Assembly: GCF_016863635.1 (NCBI RefSeq)
Contig: NZ_BOPG01000051.1
Coordinates: 18,296-82,295 of the forward strand
Source of the DNA: Virgisporangium aurantiacum
GTDB lineage: Bacteria; Actinomycetota; Actinomycetes; Mycobacteriales; Micromonosporaceae
Length of the DNA: 64,000 nt
Direction of reading: 5' to 3'
Position 1 is the stretch's first letter; the number at the start of each line of letters is the position of its first letter. The notes under the pieces are model-generated. The model was not told the origin of the DNA. It ran no database searches and worked only from the letters and a program-made list of their open reading frames with translations. This document shows, piece by piece, positions 61,240 to 64,000 of this stretch. A program made the translations under genes and the position numbers.

Positions 61240-63462
61240 ATGTTCGCCGCACTCGGAAGGCTGGTCGTCCGACGCACCAAACTGGTGCTGTTCGGCTCAC
61301 TCGTGGTGTTCATCGTCGCCGCGGTTCTCGGCGGCGGGGTCTTCGCCAGCCTGTCCACCGGTGGCTTCGACGATCCGGGCTCCGACTCGGCCCGGGCGAC
61401 CGAACTCCTCGAAGACGAGTTCGGCGCCGGCTCGCCGAACCTGATACTGGTCGTCACGGCCGACAGCGGCGACGTCGACGCCCCGGCGGCGGCCACCGCG
61501 GGCGCGGCCGTCTCCACCGCCCTCGCCGACGTCGACGGTGTCAGCCAGGTCGTGTCGTACTGGCAACCCGATCCGCCGCCGTCCCTGCGGTCCGGGAACG
61601 GCTCCTCGGCGCTGGTGCTCGCCCGGGCCGACGGCGACGACGAGGCCGTGAACGCGACGGTCGACCAGGTCCGGAAGGAGCTTTCCGGTGACAGGGACGG
61701 GGTGACCGTCGAAGTGGGCGGCGCCGCCGCGATCGGCGAGGCGCTCGGCACGAACCTGGAGAACGACCTGACGCTCGCCGAGCTGATCGCGATCCCGCTG
61801 ACCCTGCTGCTGCTCCTGTTCGTGTTCCGCGGGGTCGTCGCGGCCGTGCTCCCGATCGTCGTCGGTGCCGCCGCGGCCCTCGGTGCCTTCTTCGTGCTGT
61901 GGGTCATCACGCTGTTCACCGACGTGTCGGTGTTCTCCATCACCCTCGTCACCGCGCTGGGCCTGGGCCTGGCCATCGACTACTCGCTGCTGATCGTCTC
62001 CCGCTTCCGGGAGGAACTGGCCGCCGGCTTCACCGTCGACGAGGCCACCACCCGCACCGTGCAGTCGGCCGGCCGCACCGTCGTCTTCTCGGGGGTGACC
62101 GTGGCCGTGGCGTTGCTGGCGCTGGTCGCGTTCCCGCTGTACTTCCTGCGGTCGTTCGCCTATGCCGGTGTCGGCGTGGTGCTCGTGGCCGTGCTCGCCG
62201 CGGTGGTCACCCTGCCCGCGCTGCTCGCCGTCCTCGGTCACCGCATCGACGCGTGGCGCCTGCCCGGCATGAAGCGCGACGCACACGGCGGGTCGAGCCG
62301 CTGGGCGGCCGTGGCCGAACGCGTCATCCGCCGGCCCGGCCTGGTGACCGTCGCGGTGCTGGCGCTGCTGACGGTGCTCAGCATCCCGTTGCTCGGCGTG
62401 CAGTTCGGCAACCCCGACGCCCGGGTCCTCCCGTCCGACGACGCCGCGCGGGTCGCGACCGAGAAGATCCAGCGCGACTTCGGTTTCACCGGCGAGGCGT
62501 TCCCGGTGGTCATTTCCGGCTCTCCGGCTCCCGCCGACGTGGCGGCGTTCGTCGCCGAGGTGTCCCGCATCGACAACGTCGCCCAGGTCGTCTCCGGGCA
62601 CGGCACGTGGGCCGCGGGCACGCGCGTCGCCGGACCGACCGGGCAGTCCGCCCGGTACGTCACCGACGCCGGCGAGTGGTTCGAGGTCGTTCCCTCGGTG
62701 ACCCCGATGTCGCCCGAAGCGGAAAAGCTTGTGATGGGACTGCGTGCGCTCGACCCGCCGTTCGACCCGCTCGTCGGCGGCAGCGCCGCCCAGCTCGTCG
62801 ACACCAAGGACGCGATCTTCTCCATCGTTCCGTGGGCCGGCCTCTGGATCGCCGTGGCGACGTTCGTCCTGCTGTTCCTGATGTTCGGCAGCTTCCTCGT
62901 CCCGTTGAAGGCGATCGCGCTGAACATCCTCAACCTGACGGCCGTGCTCGGCATCATGGTCTGGATCTTCCAGGACGGCAACCTGTCCGGCGTTCTCAAC
63001 TTCACCCCCACCGGCCTCACCGACGTCGCGATGCCGTTGCTGATGTTCGTGGTCGCGTTCGGCCTCTCGATGGACTACGAGGTATTCCTCCTCGCCCGCA
63101 TGAAGGAGGACTACGACCGCACCGGCGACAACCGCACCGCGATCGTCTCCGGCCTGGCCAGGACCGGCCCGATCGTCACCGCCGCCGCTCTGGTCCTGTC
63201 CATCACGTTCCTGGCGTTCGTCGTCAGCGGCATCACGTTCATGAAGATGTTCGGCCTGGGCCTGGGGATCGCGGTACTGATCGACGCCTTCATCGTGCGG
63301 GCGACACTGGTGCCGGCGCTGATGAAGCTCGCCGGTTCCGCGAACTGGTGGGCCCCGGCCTGGGCCCGCCGCCTCCACACCCGGGTAGGCGTGACCGAGT
63401 CGGTCGACCTGCCGGAACCAGGGCCATTCCCCCTCGACCGGGAGTCCACCCACGCCCGGTAG
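61240..63462 (+). CDS. MMPL/RND-family transporter
   Basis: The 740-residue product has the two-fold RND layout: one membrane helix (LVLFGSLVVFIVAAVLGGG), an extracellular loop, a block of five to six helices, and the same again. Typical MMPL stretches are LGLGLAIDYSLLIVSRFREE and FGLSMDYEVFLLARMKEDYD, whose Asp residues carry the proton relay. It probably exports a lipid or hydrophobic drug. ATG 61240 follows GGAGGGAT. The divergent two-component system is its likely regulator. Confidence 0.93.
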   Translation: MFAALGRLVVRRTKLVLFGSLVVFIVAAVLGGGVFASLSTGGFDDPGSDSARATELLEDEFGAGSPNLILVVTADSGDVDAPAAATAGAAVSTALADVDGVSQVVSYWQPDPPPSLRSGNGSSALVLARADGDDEAVNATVDQVRKELSGDRDGVTVEVGGAAAIGEALGTNLENDLTLAELIAIPLTLLLLLFVFRGVVAAVLPIVVGAAAALGAFFVLWVITLFTDVSVFSITLVTALGLGLAIDYSLLIVSRFREELAAGFTVDEATTRTVQSAGRTVVFSGVTVAVALLALVAFPLYFLRSFAYAGVGVVLVAVLAAVVTLPALLAVLGHRIDAWRLPGMKRDAHGGSSRWAAVAERVIRRPGLVTVAVLALLTVLSIPLLGVQFGNPDARVLPSDDAARVATEKIQRDFGFTGEAFPVVISGSPAPADVAAFVAEVSRIDNVAQVVSGHGTWAAGTRVAGPTGQSARYVTDAGEWFEVVPSVTPMSPEAEKLVMGLRALDPPFDPLVGGSAAQLVDTKDAIFSIVPWAGLWIAVATFVLLFLMFGSFLVPLKAIALNILNLTAVLGIMVWIFQDGNLSGVLNFTPTGLTDVAMPLLMFVVAFGLSMDYEVFLLARMKEDYDRTGDNRTAIVSGLARTGPIVTAAALVLSITFLAFVVSGITFMKMFGLGLGIAVLIDAFIVRATLVPALMKLAGSANWWAPAWARRLHTRVGVTESVDLPEPGPFPLDRESTHAR

Positions 63463-63565
63463 GTTTCCGCCGCATCACGGTGGAGGGTTGTCGTACGTGT
63501 CCCGCGTCGGGATACGTGCGCAACAACCGATGGCCCAACTGGCACCCAACTGCCGGTGGGCGGGT

Positions 63566-63622
63566 ACCCAACTGACCCCAACTGACCCAACCGGTCGCGG
63601 ATCCAGTTGGGGTCAGTTGGGT
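63566..63622. repeat. 18-bp perfect inverted repeat in a CCCAACTG-rich cluster
   Basis: The left arm ACCCAACTGACCCCAACT (63566-63583) and its exact reverse complement at 63605-63622 flank a 21-base spacer. Extra copies of CCCAACT lie at 63534 and 63545, and AGTTGGGT recurs at the far right edge (about 63988). It could act as terminator of the MMPL gene 104 bases upstream or as a protein-binding site. Confidence 0.6.
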
Positions 63623-64000
63623 GCTCAATGGGCGGGCCCGATCCCCGTCTGAGTCATGACCCGGCCGGCGGTCTCCTCGTCGGGCGCGGTGACCGGTGCG
63701 GTCCTGGCCCGGTCGACCCGCGTGACCGGTACCGCAGTCGGCGGGCCTGCCGGTCACCGGACCGGTTCCGTGACCGGTCCCGGCGGTACCGGCGGCGGCC
63801 TCGGCGGTATCACGGCGGTCCTGCCGCGGTCCTGCCGCGGTACCGCCTCGGGACGGTCCGCGTGGCCACCGGTACCGGACCGCGTTTCGGCCAGACCGGC
63901 TCCTGCCCGGTCACGCCCGCACCGGTACCGGCGTCGGACCGGCGGTTGACCGATACGCCGCCGCTCCGGGCAGCTAACCCGCGGTGCCAGTTGGGTCCGG
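63623..64000. other. Non-coding, repeat-rich right edge
   Basis: No convincing gene. The stretch is unusually rich in ACCGGT/GGTACC-type words, with a direct repeat of CCGCGGTCCTG near 63820-63835. A 97-residue frame at 63656-63949 is low-complexity Gly/Arg/Thr and is not supported. Confidence 0.5.

Noticed and set aside
63656..63949. 97-residue forward frame at the right edge
   Set aside because: Low-complexity composition driven by ACCGGT-type repeats; no start signal.

Overview
This is a 64 kb chromosomal window from a very GC-rich filamentous actinomycete. The many GTG starts, the AfsR-type and LAL regulators, a SigE-type sigma factor paired with a membrane-anchored propeller protein, and multidomain secreted cellulolytic enzymes point to Micromonosporaceae or a close relative (inference). 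No rRNA or tRNA genes were recognised. The left edge cuts a LAL regulator; the right edge is non-coding.

Layout. 0-10.8 kb: two large ATPase regulators facing each other, then a Ser/Thr kinase overlapping a double-FHA ABC transporter. 10.9-14.4 kb: a small secreted protein, an OmpR-type two-component system and an APH-like phosphotransferase. 14.5-19.2 kb: a secreted GH9 cellulase behind a textbook promoter and a perfect 14-bp CebR/CelR-type operator, then a cell-wall peptidase-like protein preceded by a ydaO-type cyclic di-AMP riboswitch. 19.2-27.1 kb: a reverse-strand urtABCDE urea-type ABC transporter with an NCS1 permease and two tandem TetR genes; a GlnR-like box lies upstream of urtA. 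27.6-27.9 kb: a decayed type I-E-like CRISPR array without cas genes.

28.2-40.2 kb is the most unusual part: eight reverse-strand genes that overlap or nearly touch, so probably one transcript. In transcription order they encode a TIR/pseudokinase/beta-propeller protein, a large TPR protein with a J-like segment, a J-domain-like protein lacking HPD, an Hsp70 with intact ATPase motifs, a degenerate pseudokinase fused to TPR-like repeats, a membrane-anchored TPR protein, a 78-residue protein and a soluble TPR protein. I read it as a candidate chaperone-centred signalling or immune system whose effector may be the TIR domain. The function is inferred, not shown.

40.4-50 kb: a GNAT fragment, a sigma factor/propeller pair, a class A PBP-like protein that has lost its catalytic SxxK motif, a CBM2-CE2 esterase, an AraC/VOC divergent pair and small regulators. 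50-55.1 kb: a sugar ABC importer operon without its own ATPase, plus a secreted helical-barrel glycosidase-like protein. 55.4-63.5 kb: uncharacterised proteins, a PAP2 phosphatase, two beta-rich proteins, a NarL-type two-component system and a divergent MMPL exporter. The last 540 bases carry an 18-bp perfect inverted repeat and no convincing gene.
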